The notes beneath the pieces are model-generated. The model saw only the letters and a program-made list of their open reading frames with translations. It did no database searches and was not told the DNA's origin. Below, in pieces: positions 12,105-22,862 of a DNA stretch of 64,000 nucleotides (position 1 is the stretch's first letter; every line of letters begins with the position of its first letter). This DNA comes from Liolophura sinensis. Its lineage: Eukaryota; Mollusca; Polyplacophora; Chitonida; Chitonidae. The position numbers and the translations under genes were made by a program. Location of the stretch: assembly GCF_032854445.1 (NCBI RefSeq), contig NC_088298.1:9165504-9229503 (forward strand), given 5' to 3'.

Positions 12105-13075
12105 AGGTGTGGTGAGAGCGTTAAAATGCTCACCGTAGTCCATGGTGACTGGTGCCAACAAACTACTGACTTCTCCTCCCGATGACATTTTGTTGGGAAC
12201 TATTTCACGTGGCGTACTTTTTGGACTGTTTACAATCACTCTTTGCGTATAAACGCGTCAAAGTGGGAGATTTCCGCGATTGTGTTTTGATCAAGAAAAT
12301 AAAGGCAAATAAAAAAGGACATCATTATCAAGTGAGTAACTGATAGCCTGGCAACCACTGATGAGTGATGAATGAACCACTGATGCTTAGGATAAAGGAT
12401 CACCTTTCCGATATACATGTACATATCTACAACGTACAGAACACCTCAAAACTGGTGGATGTGGTTTAGAAAGTAGCATAATCAACGGTTTTGTCGTTAT
12501 TTAAGATTTGCGCACTGTTTGGTCACAGCACTTAATATGGTGTTGAAAATTGTCCAAGATCACCAGTGCTAGAGCAAGTGCTACACGTAGATAGTGAAAG
12601 TTCCAAATTACGATAATACTTCTTCAACCAAATGAGGAATTTGTTATCTACGGACATGCAGCTTTACTTCTGTGTTCGTAAAAAGAGGCTGGTTATTGTT
12701 CAATAGTTTTCCTCTCATTTCAAAGAGTTTAACCTTATGTTAGTTCACAAAATCCACGTTAATACAAACACTGATTAGTACAAATACACAACAGTAAACA
12801 CGTCAATAAAAAAAGACAATGTACGAGACAAAAGTGCGAGTCACATTGTTATCGGCTAACGTCACAGTGAAACAATTCACAGACCAGTGGGAGGGTGTTA
12901 CACATGACCATATTTGGTGCGATGCCCATATAAGGTGCGATGCCCATATAAGGTGTGGCTAAAACGAGGGAATGGCCATATTAGGTGCGAAATGACATCA
13001 TTAAGTGCGGATGTTCGTAAAAAAAATGCGTGACAGTGCCGACATCTCCGATGTTTGAAGGTAAAACAAATATGA
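12105..13075. other. No gene seen
   Basis: Includes a minus-strand 38-codon frame (12072-12188, MSSGGEVSSLLAPVTMDYGE) partly inside the foldback, and a short tandem GCGATGCCCATATAAGGT at about 12920-12960. Neither is assignable. Confidence 0.45.
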
Positions 13076-13099
13076 TCACGTGATGTGAAAAGTTCTTAC

Positions 13100-13147
13100 C
13101 CGGTACTCCCTGTCCTTTAAGTTCATGAGACGCCTCCTCTTACATGG
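13100..13147 (-). CDS. Channel gene, exon 7 (basic tail after M4)
   Basis: 16 codons (PCKRRRLMNLKDREYR) between a good acceptor (TTTGTGTTTTCAG) and a GTAAGA donor. It joins in phase 0 to the end of M4 (IYLF). A tail directly after M4 would face outside the cell in this family, so a cluster of three Arg is noteworthy. If the donor is not used, the frame continues for eight codons to a TGA at 13076-13078, giving a protein of about 358 residues, but no AATAAA follows within about 250 bp. If it is used, the next in-phase candidate is 4730-4906. Confidence 0.65.
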
Positions 13148-13285
13148 CTGAAAACACAAAAAGTCAACCAAGCATGACCTACGGATTAATGAAGGAATGA
13201 TTTTTAATCCATGGAGTAAGCGATTCAGCTTTCTGCTAATTCTACGAAAAGCAAAACTATGAAATATTAACGCCGTTCAATTTGG

Positions 13286-13448
13286 GGCGGGCCGGCTTAC
13301 TTGCCCTAGTACCTGAAGCAGCACTAGTTAAAAGAGCGGTGGAAATCCGTCCTGCAACAAGGAGGCACATAAAGGATTCCTTCGTCGTCATATGAGTGAA
13401 ACATTGTTAAGTACGCCGTTAAACCCCAAGCACTCTGTCACTCACTCC
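13286..13448 (+). mobile_element. Element B, 3-prime fragment
   Basis: Matches the last third of element B: CGGCTTACTTGCC, the AGCGGTGGAAATCCGTCCTG block, TTCGTCGTCATATGA and CCCCAAGCACT with a degenerate CTCA end. It lies just beyond channel exon 7. Confidence 0.85.
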
Positions 13449-13504
13449 AAGAAATATTATTCCTTTGATGTTGTTCAACTCCATACTAAAGAACCTTCCA
13501 GCTA

Positions 13505-13590
13505 TAATATGGAAGCCAAGTACGTATGTACGTTGTACTTAATAACTTATATAACCATATGACGACGAGGAGTCATTAATTGCCTATTGA
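13505..13590 (-). mobile_element. SINE-C/B type tail fragment
   Basis: CATATGACGACGAGGAGTCA with adjacent TACGTATGTACGTTGTACTT is the reverse complement of the shared 3-prime tail seen at 2640-2716. Only the tail survives. Confidence 0.5.
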
Positions 13591-13853
13591 CGAACAGACT
13601 TACACGTCACAATCATGGAAATCAAGTCATCTAAAACACACGCAAAACTGTCAAACGGCCACACAAGCCTTGTTAACGGCTTATTCTCAGCGCGGCCGCC
13701 GAGAATAGTGACAGAAGCTAACTCTAGTCCTCAAACTTAAGAGAGGGGATACCTAACACGCCAGCACGTCAGTCTAACTGTTCAGTGTATTATGAGAACG
13801 GCACCAACCTCTGTAAACTGAATGCTATCGCCCGACCTGGAATTTCGTTACAG

Positions 13854-13990
13854 TGAGTGAGTGAGTGTGTCGGGTTTAACGTCGTACTTAACAATTTTTC
13901 AGTCATATGACGACGAAGGAATCCTCAGGGTGCATGTTATGTGCCTTTTTGTTGCAGGGCGGATTTCCACCGCTCTATTATCTATTATAC
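13854..13990 (-). mobile_element. Element B, 3-prime fragment, inverted
   Basis: Starts GTGAGTGAGTGAG, then TTTAACGTCGTACTTAACAA, TCAGTCATATGACGACGAAG and GGCGGATTTCCACCGCTCT: element B read from its 3-prime end. Confidence 0.85.
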
Positions 13991-14357
13991 TGGCAGTCCG
14001 AGGAGCACCATTTGATTGGTTAAAACATTACAGAGAGATAACGGCAGAGTCATGCATGAACACGTAAATTCAAGGGCAGTTTCCACATTGTGGACATTTG
14101 ACCAGCCACAGTTTGAAATCTCAATACAAAACGCAGTTTATGGTTTCTGGAAGTTTAAATTTCGACATATTTATATCAAGGTAACGCTTTTCACGTGTTT
14201 TTAATTTTAATTCCTACAGTTCAAAAACTAATTGTTTAAATCAAATTTCAAATTTTGATTTTGATTGACCACTGGATTTGTGAAATTATCCCTATATGTA
14301 GTAAGAAAGATCGTAAAATATCCATTAGCTGCCAGGAATTTGCTAGATGTGTGATAT

Positions 14358-14540
14358 TTTTTTTGATCGGTGCTTTACGCCGTAGTCAATAATATTTCAC
14401 TTATACGACGGCGGCCAGCGTCACGGTGGGAAAACCGGGCTGAAGCCATGGGAAACACAAGACCATTCGCAGGTTGCTGCCAGGCCTTCCCACGTATGGC
14501 CGGTGAGCAAGCCAGCTAACCACCTCGGTCACAGAGGCCC
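14358..14540 (-). mobile_element. SINE-A copy
   Basis: A diverged minus-oriented copy with tail, core and the end of the tRNA head (ACCTCGGTCACAGAGGCCC). It has an internal deletion around the B box. Confidence 0.85.
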
Positions 14541-14644
14541 GTTAAATTATTTAAAACATGGGGATATACTATACTTACAAAGGAAGTCACATTTCATGTA
14601 ATGACAAAAGGAAAATCCTGCAAAAGGGCGTATATAATACTTAC

Positions 14645-14824
14645 GAATAGGTAAATCATGAATATGAAGCCGACGTTATAGAGTATATATATGACTGCAA
14701 GTGCGGTGAGGACGATGTTCTCTATGCGGTCCGCGCTCCCGTCCTTGTTGCTTATGGTGGTGACAATTCCGTGCCACGCGCAGATTGTTGAAAGCATTAT
14801 CATCGATGCGAGTAAATATTTGTC
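14645..14824 (-). CDS. Channel gene, exon 6 (M3, short linker, M4)
   Basis: 60 codons, phase 0, acceptor TTATTTCAG and donor GTAAGT. DKYLLASMIMLSTICAW begins M3, the polar stretch SNKDGSADRIE is the whole M3-M4 linker, and NIVLTALAVIYILYNVGFIF is M4. Animal nicotinic, GABA and glycine receptors usually have a large cytoplasmic domain between M3 and M4. Here it is reduced to about a dozen residues, as in bacterial GLIC and ELIC. The M2 exon ends SYLTYM and this one starts DKY, giving the expected continuous M2-M3 loop. Confidence 0.95.
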
Positions 14825-15039
14825 CTGAAATAAATGAAAATAAATTGAATTTTGATTAAATTTACATAAGTTTTGGCGACCTGTTTCACAAGCCGGACAA
14901 ACCAATGGCAAAAAGCAAGATGTTACCATACATGAGGGACATTTCTATTGTAAAACGTATTATAAGTGAATATATGTTTGCTGTCAATGGTCTGTCTGTA
15001 TTTACCGTTAGAATAATTTAAGCCACTTCTAAAGAAACC

Positions 15040-15085
15040 TGAGTACGGCGTAAAACACCAATCAAATAAATAAATAAAGAAAGAA
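15040..15085 (+). mobile_element. SINE-A 3-prime fragment
   Basis: CCTGAGTACGGCGTAAAACACC followed by AATCAAATAAATAAATAAAG: only the last 46 bp of the SINE, in the intron between channel exons 5 and 6. Confidence 0.8.
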
Positions 15086-15200
15086 ACCTACAGTACAACA
15101 CACCAAAGGTAAAAGCTTGGACACAGTCTTGTAACCAGAAGTAGCTATCATTTTTAAATGATGTCGGAAAGATGTAAAGAATGCTTTAGGCGTGTATATG

Positions 15201-15279
15201 TATTCAGTATCCAAATCGTGAATAATGTTGGTGATTATGTTTATTCAGTATCCAAATCGTGAATAATGTTGGTGATTAC
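15201..15279. repeat. 41-bp tandem duplication
   Basis: Two nearly identical adjacent copies of a unit beginning TATTCAGTATCCAAATCGTG (15201 and 15242). The near identity suggests a recent event. Confidence 0.9.
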
Positions 15280-15510
15280 ACTCTTAAAACTAAAGTGGTG
15301 CAAGAACACCTAAAGAGTTTGAGGAATGACCTGGTTTCCCTAGTGTTTGCAGAGAAACACCTAAGTGTAACACATACAAGTGTTACATATCACATTTTAA
15401 AAAACCTGGCCACTTCTAGATCTATTTAAATGCTAATGCCGCATTTTAGTTTCAAGAGTGTATATATACTTCATTTCCGCTTTGATTCCAATTGAATATC
15501 AAGCGCCGGA

Positions 15511-15675
15511 ATTTATCTATTCATTTATTTCCTGGGTGTTTTGCGCTGTACCCATGAATATTTCACTTTTACCACGGCGGCCAGCAGTATGGTGGGAAGA
15601 AACTGGGCAGAGCCCGGCAGAAACCCACGACCATCCGCAAGTTGCTGACAGACCTTCTCACGTCAAGCACGGGAA
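15511..15675 (-). mobile_element. SINE-A copy, truncated
   Basis: Minus-oriented tail and core (GCCAGCAGTATGGTGGGAAG, CCCACGACCATCCGCAAGTT), ending before the tRNA-like head. Confidence 0.87.
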
Positions 15676-15710
15676 TATTACAGAGCGTGATGCATATGCA
15701 CTCCCTATCC

Positions 15711-15806
15711 TAGGAAATTTTGGAATTGGCCTTTCATTTATTGACCTGGAACGTCCTTAATGGTTGACGGCTAGTACACGAATGCCTGTTTCGAGACATA
15801 GATCCA
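15711..15806 (+). repeat. Repeat D copy 2 (3-prime part)
   Basis: GGAATTGGCCTTTCATTTAT, TGACCTGGAACGTCC, GTTGACGGCTAGTACACGAA and TGCCTGTTTCGAGACATAGA match the 3-prime half of repeat D. Confidence 0.78.
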
Positions 15807-15950
15807 TTCAGCATGGCTAACAATTAAACAAATATGGAATACAAAAAGATAATAGAGACAATGTATATGTATGATACGAATCTTGAGCACTATTTTTTTC
15901 TCGTTATTCCTTCTCAACATGTATTAACAATAGTCTGTAGTTTTTCTTTA

Positions 15951-16188
15951 TTCATTCGTCCAGAACATTCCTTGTGCCTGTCCAGATAACATCACCCAAA
16001 ACGGTTGATTGCTTCTCTTTGTATGAATCCGTCTAAATTCGTACTTCATTTATTTTTTCCCCCTTTTTTGGTTCTTTGATCGTTTGTGTTGAATGTTGTT
16101 TTGGGAATTGGCCTTGCGATTATTGATCTGGAATATCCAGTTTTGTTGACGGCTGGTACACGAATGTCTGTTTCGATGCATAGATTGT
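15951..16188 (+). repeat. Repeat D copy 3, abutting a splice donor
   Basis: A nearly complete copy running from TTCATTCGTCCAGAACATTC to TGTCTGTTTCGATGCATAGA. Its 3-prime end reaches within about 3 bp of the GTAAGT donor of channel exon 5 (complement of 16189-16194). Confidence 0.82.
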
Positions 16189-16194
16189 ACTTAC

Positions 16195-16350
16195 CATATA
16201 GGTAAGGTAGGAGATCTTGGGCAAACTTTGGTTGACGACTGATTTGAAGGCGACTGCCGTGAGCATGAGGGTGAAGGAAAGCTGAAGACGGTTGTGGGGT
16301 CGGTTCTTGTCCACGGAGAATGTGGCAAAACACAAACTGCATATAAGAAA
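16195..16350 (-). CDS. Channel gene, exon 5 (end of M1, pore-lining M2, M2-M3 loop)
   Basis: 52 codons, phase 0, acceptor TTTTTCAG and donor GTAAGT. FLICSLCFATFSV completes M1. DKNRPHNRLQLSFTLML opens the pore-lining M2 helix. QSLPKISYLTYM forms the M2-M3 gating loop, very like the LPK-x-x-Y-x-T pattern of bacterial GLIC. Taking the Arg as 0-prime, position -1-prime is Asn, where cationic channels have Glu and anionic ones Ala, and 9-prime is the usual Leu gate. Selectivity is therefore not obvious. A copy of repeat D abuts the donor site in the following intron. Confidence 0.96.
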
Positions 16351-16901
16351 CTGAAAAACAAAAACGGGAAAGTCTGCAAGAATCTAGAAAGGGACTGCAA
16401 GCATACAATCGGCCCATACAGGGGCTGATCCCAGAAACAACAGTTTCGATCAAAATGCTAAATGTTACTTCAGGACACTTTTAATGTCAACAAAATTAAG
16501 TTCTCATTTGTAAGTCTCACTGGATGATATGGAAACAAAATATTTCTGTCGTGTCCATGTTTGCCTGACCACTATGGCACATCATAGAGGAGCATATGAC
16601 CAATTCCTTACAGTAGAACTGTCTTACTTAACCCCAATCTGTCTGACTGAATGTCACATAAAGAATATTTTTACATCACCTAAGGCAAAATTTTACGGAA
16701 ACTGGCGAAGAGTTTGTTTAAGGACATTTTAAATTAAAGAAATTTGTAAAACATTTTTTATCGAATGTTTGTGGATAAACTATTTTTAAAAGTGACCTTC
16801 TCATATATCATCACCCTTTCGTGAAATCGCTCGCGAATTTCCGCACCTGCTTTTCACGCTTCATGACGTCACTTGGACATCGCCATGACGTCATGACTTA
16901 C

Positions 16902-17159
16902 CGTGACCATGAATATATTCCAGACGAAGTATCCGGGTCTTCGTGCCGCTCGGCACTTCACGGATAACGCCGACCGTTTGATTGTGGCCTCTGATTTCTC
17001 TATGTAGAACTCTTTCCTTTCTGTCTCGGTGTGCATGTAGAGATGCCACTCCTGCTCGTCCACAAATGACTGCCTGTTGACCAAGTGATGCTCCTCTATA
17101 TCCTCGATCAACTCCACCTCAAAGGACGGTAACTCTGACGCCACTGTTATGGTGAGATC
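16902..17159 (-). CDS. Channel gene, exon 4 (second half of binding domain, pre-M1, M1 start)
   Basis: 86 codons, phase 0, acceptor ATTTCAG and donor GTAAGT. It starts DLTITVASELPSFEVELIED, directly continuing FPFDVQ, and carries the Trp of QEWHLYMH in the later binding-domain strands. It closes with VKCRAARRPGYFVWNIFMVT: the RRPGYFVWN segment is the hallmark pre-M1/M1 junction of the superfamily, followed by the first part of M1. No adjacent Cys pair (loop C of alpha nicotinic subunits) is present, so this is not a nicotinic alpha subunit. A SINE-A copy lies about 28 bp upstream of the acceptor. Confidence 0.96.
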
Positions 17160-17184
17160 CTGAAATATGTGTAGGTACGATGCG

Positions 17185-17186
<2 letters not shown>

Positions 17187-17215
<29 letters not shown>

Positions 17216-17440
17216 TTTTATTTATTGGATTGGTGTTTTACGCCGTACTTACGAATATTTCACGTATAAGACGGAGGCCAGCATTATGGTGAGAGGAAAC
17301 AGACGCCATCGGAAACCCACGACCATCCACAGGTTGCTGCCAGACCTTCCGACGTACGACCGGAGGGGAAGGTGGCATAAGCTGAACTTGAACTCAAAGC
17401 GATCGCATTGGTGATAGGCGCGCTAACCACCAGGCCAGTT
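17187..17440 (-). mobile_element. SINE-A copy next to exon 4
   Basis: A nearly complete minus-oriented copy, in the same sense as the channel gene, with a long (TTTA)n tail (17187-17222) and a decayed head (GCTAACCACCAGGCCAG). The tail ends about 28 bp upstream of the exon-4 acceptor, so it may supply the branch-point A-rich region. Confidence 0.9.
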
Positions 17441-18151
17441 CAGCATTGGGGACATGGCATTAATGGACAATTCACTCCGAATAGCCATGTTGTAAAAGCC
17501 CTATGAACTTGGCCAATCACAAGTGTTGAAAGCGTCTGGTGATAATTGGCTGCCACGTCAAAACACCCGTTACCTGTCGATTGCCAGCGTGGTTTCTTAT
17601 ATTGGATAGACAGATATCGATGCAATAAACTGGATTTAACGGTTATTTTAAGAGTTAAACTGATTCGTTTTGAGCCACACATTTATGAGCAGGGAACTGA
17701 GACCGGCTACCCGTGTCACAATGCTCACGTTGGGCAGGAGGCAGCAGTAACTTATCAGGGTGGGCTGGCAACAAAACTGTCTCGGGAGAGTCATTACTTG
17801 AAGAAACGTATTGTGACTTTGCATCATTTTTCCTCAACAAAGTCAGATTTATTACGAAAATATCTTCCCATAATCTGCGTAAATGGGTCTGTTATCAATC
17901 AGAAGGTCCTGCTATGGTCGATAAATTCCCTGAAGTCGGTACAGCATGCTAGGCCAAATGTTTACACCCATGCAGGACGATGACGAGCAGGACCGCTAAA
18001 ACCCGACGTTTGTGTCCACGAACATCGCCCTGACAGAGCGCCAAACTAAAAGAAACATCGGCCCTTTGAATACGGAGCAGAACTGATACGCTTTGTGGGT
18101 ATCAGGCGTTTTTGTCACATTGTTTAATACCGATGGTATGGGAGAGCCCCT

Positions 18152-18622
18152 AGGTTTTGTGACGTCACTCTAGATAGCTATAACATGGCAAAATGGCGTC
18201 ACCAAATGAGTGGCTATTCACTGACGATTGTTTGCTAAAAAAATCAACACCACTCACATTCAAACCTGAGTGGTCCTTTAACAAACTTCCTATACATTCT
18301 CCGCTTCGGGAGGCAGTAGATCCAGGGTCAATCCTTGATCGAGTCACACCTAACACCTTAAAAGGGGAAGTTGTAACTTCCTTGCTTTCAGCATGAAGGG
18401 GATAGTGCAACGCCTGGTTGACACGTGTCATTATAATGGCTCGGGCAGGGCGGCTTACTTGCCTTCGTTAAGGCATCTCAGTGAAGCAGCACTAGATAAA
18501 AGAGCGATGAAAATCCGCCCTGCGGCAAGGAGGCACATTACATACACCCTAGGGATTCCTTCGTCGTCATATGACAGAAAAATTGTTAAGTAAGACATTA
18601 AAACCCAAGCACTCACTCACTC
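18152..18622 (+). mobile_element. Element B, long copy 1
   Basis: 471 bp homologous end to end with 24368-24842, from AGGTTTTGTGACGTCACTCT to the CACTCACTCACTC end. It contains at 18256-18293 a 38-bp segment beginning ACATTCAAACCTGAGTGGTC that equals one unit of the satellite starting at 18623. It has no long coding frame. The short-repeat 3-prime end resembles retroposons mobilised by a LINE. Confidence 0.9.
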
Positions 18623-21600
18623 CTATTCATTCAAAGCTTAGTGGCCCATTGAAAACCTTCCTATGCATTCAAAGCTAAGTGGGTCATTAGCAACTTTCCT
18701 ACACATTCAAAGCTGAGTGGTTCATTAACAAACTTCCTATACATTCAGAGCTGAGTGGTTCATTAGCAACCTTCCTACACATTCAAAGCTGAGTGGTTCA
18801 TTAACAAACTTCCTATACATTCAAAGCTGAGTGGTTCATTAACAAACTTCCTACATATTCAAAGCTGAGTGGTCCATTAACAAACATCCTATACATTAAA
18901 AGCTGAGTGGTTCATTAACAACCTTCCTACACATTCAAAGCTGAGTAGTCCATTAACAACCTTCCTATACATTCAAAGCTGAGTGGTCCATTAACAAACT
19001 TCCTATACATTCAAAGCTGAGTGGTCCATTAACAACATTCCTATACATTCAAAGCTGAGTGGTCCATTAACAAACATCCTATACATTAAAAGCTGAGTGG
19101 TTCATTAACAACCTTCCTACACATTCAAAGCTGAGTAGTCCATTAACAACCTTCCTATACATTCAAAGCTGGGTGGTTCATTAACAAACTTCCTACACAT
19201 TCAAAGCTGAGTGGTTCATTAACAAACTTCCTACACATTCAAAGCTGAGTGGTTCATTAACAAACTTCCTATACATTAAAAGCGGAGTGGTTCATTAGCA
19301 ACCTTCCTACACATTAAAAGCTGAGCAGTCCATTAACAACCTTCCTATACATTCAAAGCTGAGTGGTTTCATTAACAAACTTCCTACACATTCAAAGCTG
19401 AGTGGTCCATTAACAAACTTCCTACACTTTCAGAGCTAAGTGGTCCATTAACAAACATCCTATACATTAAAAGCTGAGGGGTTCATTAACAACCTTCCTA
19501 CACATTCAAAGCTGAGTAGTCCATTAACAACCTTCCTATACATTCAAAGCTGAGTGGTCCATTAACAAACTTCCTATATATTCAAAGCTGAGCAGTCCAT
19601 TAACAACCTTCCTATACATTAAAAGCTGAGTGGTTCATTAGCAACCTTCCTATACATTCAAAGCTGAGTAGTTTATTAACAAACTTCCTACACATTCAAA
19701 GCTGAGTGGTCCATTAACAAACTTCCTACACTTTCAGAGCTAAGTGGTCCATTAACAAACATCCTATACATTAAAAGCTGAGTGGTTTATTAACAACCTT
19801 CCTATATATTCAAAGCTGGGTGGTTCATTAACAACCTTCCTATACATTCATAGCTGAGTGGTTCATTAACAAACTTTTTATACATTCAAAGCTGAGTGGT
19901 CCATTAACAACCTTCCTATACATTAAAAGCTGAGCAGTCCATTAACAACCTTCCTATACATTCAAAGCTGAGTGGTTCATTAACAAACTTCCTATACATT
20001 CAAAGCTGAGTGGTTCATTAACAAACTTCCTATATATTCAAAGCTGAGCAGTCCATTAACAACCTTCCTATACATTCAAAGCTGAGTGGTTCATTAACAA
20101 ACTTCCTATACATTCAAAGCTGAGTGGTTCATTAACAAACTTCCTATATATTCAAAGCTGAGCAGTCCATTAACAACCTTCCTATACATTCAAAGCTGAG
20201 TGGTCCATTAACAACCTTCCTATACATTCAAAGCTGAGTGGTTCGTTAACAACCTTCCTATATATTCAAAGCTGAGTGGTTCGTTAACAACATTTCTACA
20301 CATTCAAAGCAGAGTGGTCCATTAACAAACTTCCCATACATTCAAAGGTGAGTGGTTCATTAACAAACTTCCTACACATTCAAAGCTGAGTGGTCCATTA
20401 ACAATCTTTCTATACATTCAAAGCTGAGTGGTGGATTAACAAACTTCCTATACATTCAAAGCTGAGTGGTGGATTAACAAACTTCCTATACATTCAAAGG
20501 TGAGTGGTCCATTAACAAACTTCCTACACATTCAAAGCTGAGTGGTTCATTAACAAACTTCCTATACATTCAAAGCTGAGTGGTTCATTAACAAACTTCC
20601 TACATATTCAAAGCTGAGTGGTCCATTAACAAACTTCCTACACATTCAAAGCTGAGTGGTCCATTAACAACCTTCCTATACATTCAAAGCTGAGTAGTTC
20701 ATTAACAAACTTCTTATACATTCAAAGTTGAGTGGTTCATTAACAAACTTATTATACCTTCAAAGCTGAGTGGTTCATTAACAACCTTCCTATACATTCA
20801 TAGCTGAGTAGTCCATTAATGGTCTTCCTATACATTCATAGCTGAGTAGTCCACTAATGGTCTTCCTATACATTCATAGCTGAGTAGTCCATTAATGGTC
20901 TTCCTACACATTCAAAGCTGACTGGTCCATTAACAAACTTCCTATACATTCAAAGCTGAGTGGTCCATTAACAAACTTCCTACACATTCAAACTGAGTGG
21001 TTCATTGACAAACTTCCTAAACATTCAAAGCTAGCTGAGTGGTTCATTAACAAACTTCCTATACATTCAAAGCTGAGTGGTTCATTAGCAACTTTCTTAC
21101 AAATTCAAAGCTGAGTGGTTCATTAACAACCTTTCTACACATTCAAAGCTGAGTGGTTCATTAACAAACTTCCTATACATTCAAAGCTGAGTGGTTCATT
21201 AACAAACTTCCTACACATTCAAAGCTGAGTGGTCCATTAACAAACTTCCTACACATTCAAAGCTGAGTGGTCCATTAACAAACTTCCTACACATTCAAAG
21301 CTGAGTGGTTCATTAACAAACTTCCTATACTTTCAAAGCTGAGTGGTTCATTAACAAACTTCCTACACATTCAAAGCTGAGTAGTTTATGAACAAACTTC
21401 CTATACATTTAAAGCTGAGTGGTTCATTAGCAACCTTCCTACACATTCAAAGCTGAGTGGTTCATTAACAAACTTCCTACACATTCAAAGCTGAGTGGTT
21501 CATTAACAAACATCTTATACATTTAAAGCTGAGTGGTTTATTAACAAACTTCCTATACATTAAAAGCTGAGTGGTTCATTAACAAACTTCCTATACATTC

Positions 21601-22175
21601 AAAGCTGAGTGGTGGATTAACAACCTTCCTATACATTCAAAGCTGAGTGGTTCATTAACAAACTTCCTATACATTCATAGCTGAGTAGTCCATTAATGGT
21701 CTTCCTATACATTCATAGCTGAGTATTCCATTAATGGTCTTCCTACACATCCAAAGCTGAGTAGTTCATTAGCAACCTTCCTATACATTCAAAGCTGAGT
21801 GGTTCATTAACAAACTTTTTATACATTCAAAGGTGAGTGGTTCATTAACAAACTTCCTATACATTCAAAGGTGAGTGGTTCATTAACAGCCTTCCTATAC
21901 ATTCAAAGGTGAGTGGTTCATTAACAAACTTCCTATACATTCATAGCTGAGTAGTCCATTAACAAACTTCCTATACATTCATAGCTGAGTATTCCATTTA
22001 TGGTCTTTCTACACATCCAAAGGTGAGTGGTTCATTAACAAACTTCCTATACATTCAAAGGTGAGTGGTTCATTAACAAACTTCCTATACATTCATAGCT
22101 GAGTAGTCCATTAATGGTCTTCCTATACATTCATAGCTGAGTAGTCTATTAATGGTCTCCTATACATTCAAAGTT
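18623..22175. repeat. 38-bp satellite array, about 93 units
   Basis: Units near ACATTCAAAGCTGAGTGGTT-CATTAACAAACTTCCTAT repeat for 3.55 kb with common variants: TCC/TTC before ATTAAC, AACCTT/AAACTT, and a TAATGGTC subtype clustered at 20.8-20.9 and 21.7-22.2 kb. The unit matches a 38-bp stretch inside the adjacent element B. It lies within an intron of the channel gene. Confidence 0.96.
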
Positions 22176-22862
22176 GTACATACAGAGAACTTGCAGCTGG
22201 ATCAAACTGTGCGTTTTATCTGATAACGGCCGCCGTTGCTGGGGAAAGGTTATCATATATCACCATATACAAAATAATCAAAATAGTTCTGTACGCTATG
22301 GTTTTGATATTATCTCGCTTGGTGAATCACATAACGTTACAGAAAGATTCAGCTTTTGGAAAAGGTCACTAGTTGCATTGATTTGCGCTGTATTGGCAAT
22401 CGTACATTAGATGACCGGTTAAGTGTGTTCCTGAGTGACAGGATAGGTCTGTTGTGACAGACGCTATACACTCCTAACTACAACATACTGACCGTCTACA
22501 CATAGGTGAAATACTAACAATGGCCTCTATATTTCTCTGGTTCCAAAGACATTCACCAATGAGGACACAGGTTCGAATCCAAGATCAGCGAGTTTTTGGT
22601 TAGGTGAGTTTTTACTAGTGTTTCCCTTTTTCTACCACTGGTAAAGCTAACATCTATTATTTTATTGAAACAATTATTAAGAACATTAATGATATCCTTA
22701 ATTAAGTGTGGCGAAAAACACAAATCATTTTAATTTAAAGAACTACTTGCAGAACGCCCGGGTTACATGTTATCTTGGGGGTAATGAAAATATTTTCCCA
22801 CTTTAAAAGAGCCATTGACTCCGGGGCGAAAGGAAAATTGAAGTGATCAGTCTTGTACTTAC

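Larger units (their letters stand above)
17160..22862 (-). other. Channel gene intron 3 (5.7 kb), content
   Basis: From the exon-4 acceptor side it holds a SINE-A copy (17187-17440), unannotated sequence with a 145-codon plus-strand open frame judged to be chance (17546-17983), a full element B (18152-18622), the 38-bp satellite (18623-22175) and about 690 bp with no feature beyond a lone RNA polymerase III B-box-like GGTTCGAATCC near 22572. No further channel exon was found inside it. Confidence 0.7.

Noticed and set aside
12072-12188. 38-codon minus-strand frame as a first exon or channel tail
   Set aside because: It partly overlaps the end of a foldback element, has no acceptor for an internal exon, and its possible donor is in phase 1, unlike the channel gene.
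16046-16453. 135-codon minus-strand open frame
   Set aside because: It overlaps the M2 exon in a different reading frame. The real frame, with splice sites and pore motif, is the exon at 16195-16350.
17546-17983. 145-codon plus-strand open frame, the longest in the window
   Set aside because: It lies in a channel intron on the opposite strand, has no domain, no splice context and ordinary composition. One frame of this length is expected by chance in 64 kb scanned in six frames.
18623-22175. CRISPR-like array of short regular repeats
   Set aside because: Units are directly adjacent with no unique spacers, and the DNA is eukaryotic. It is a satellite.
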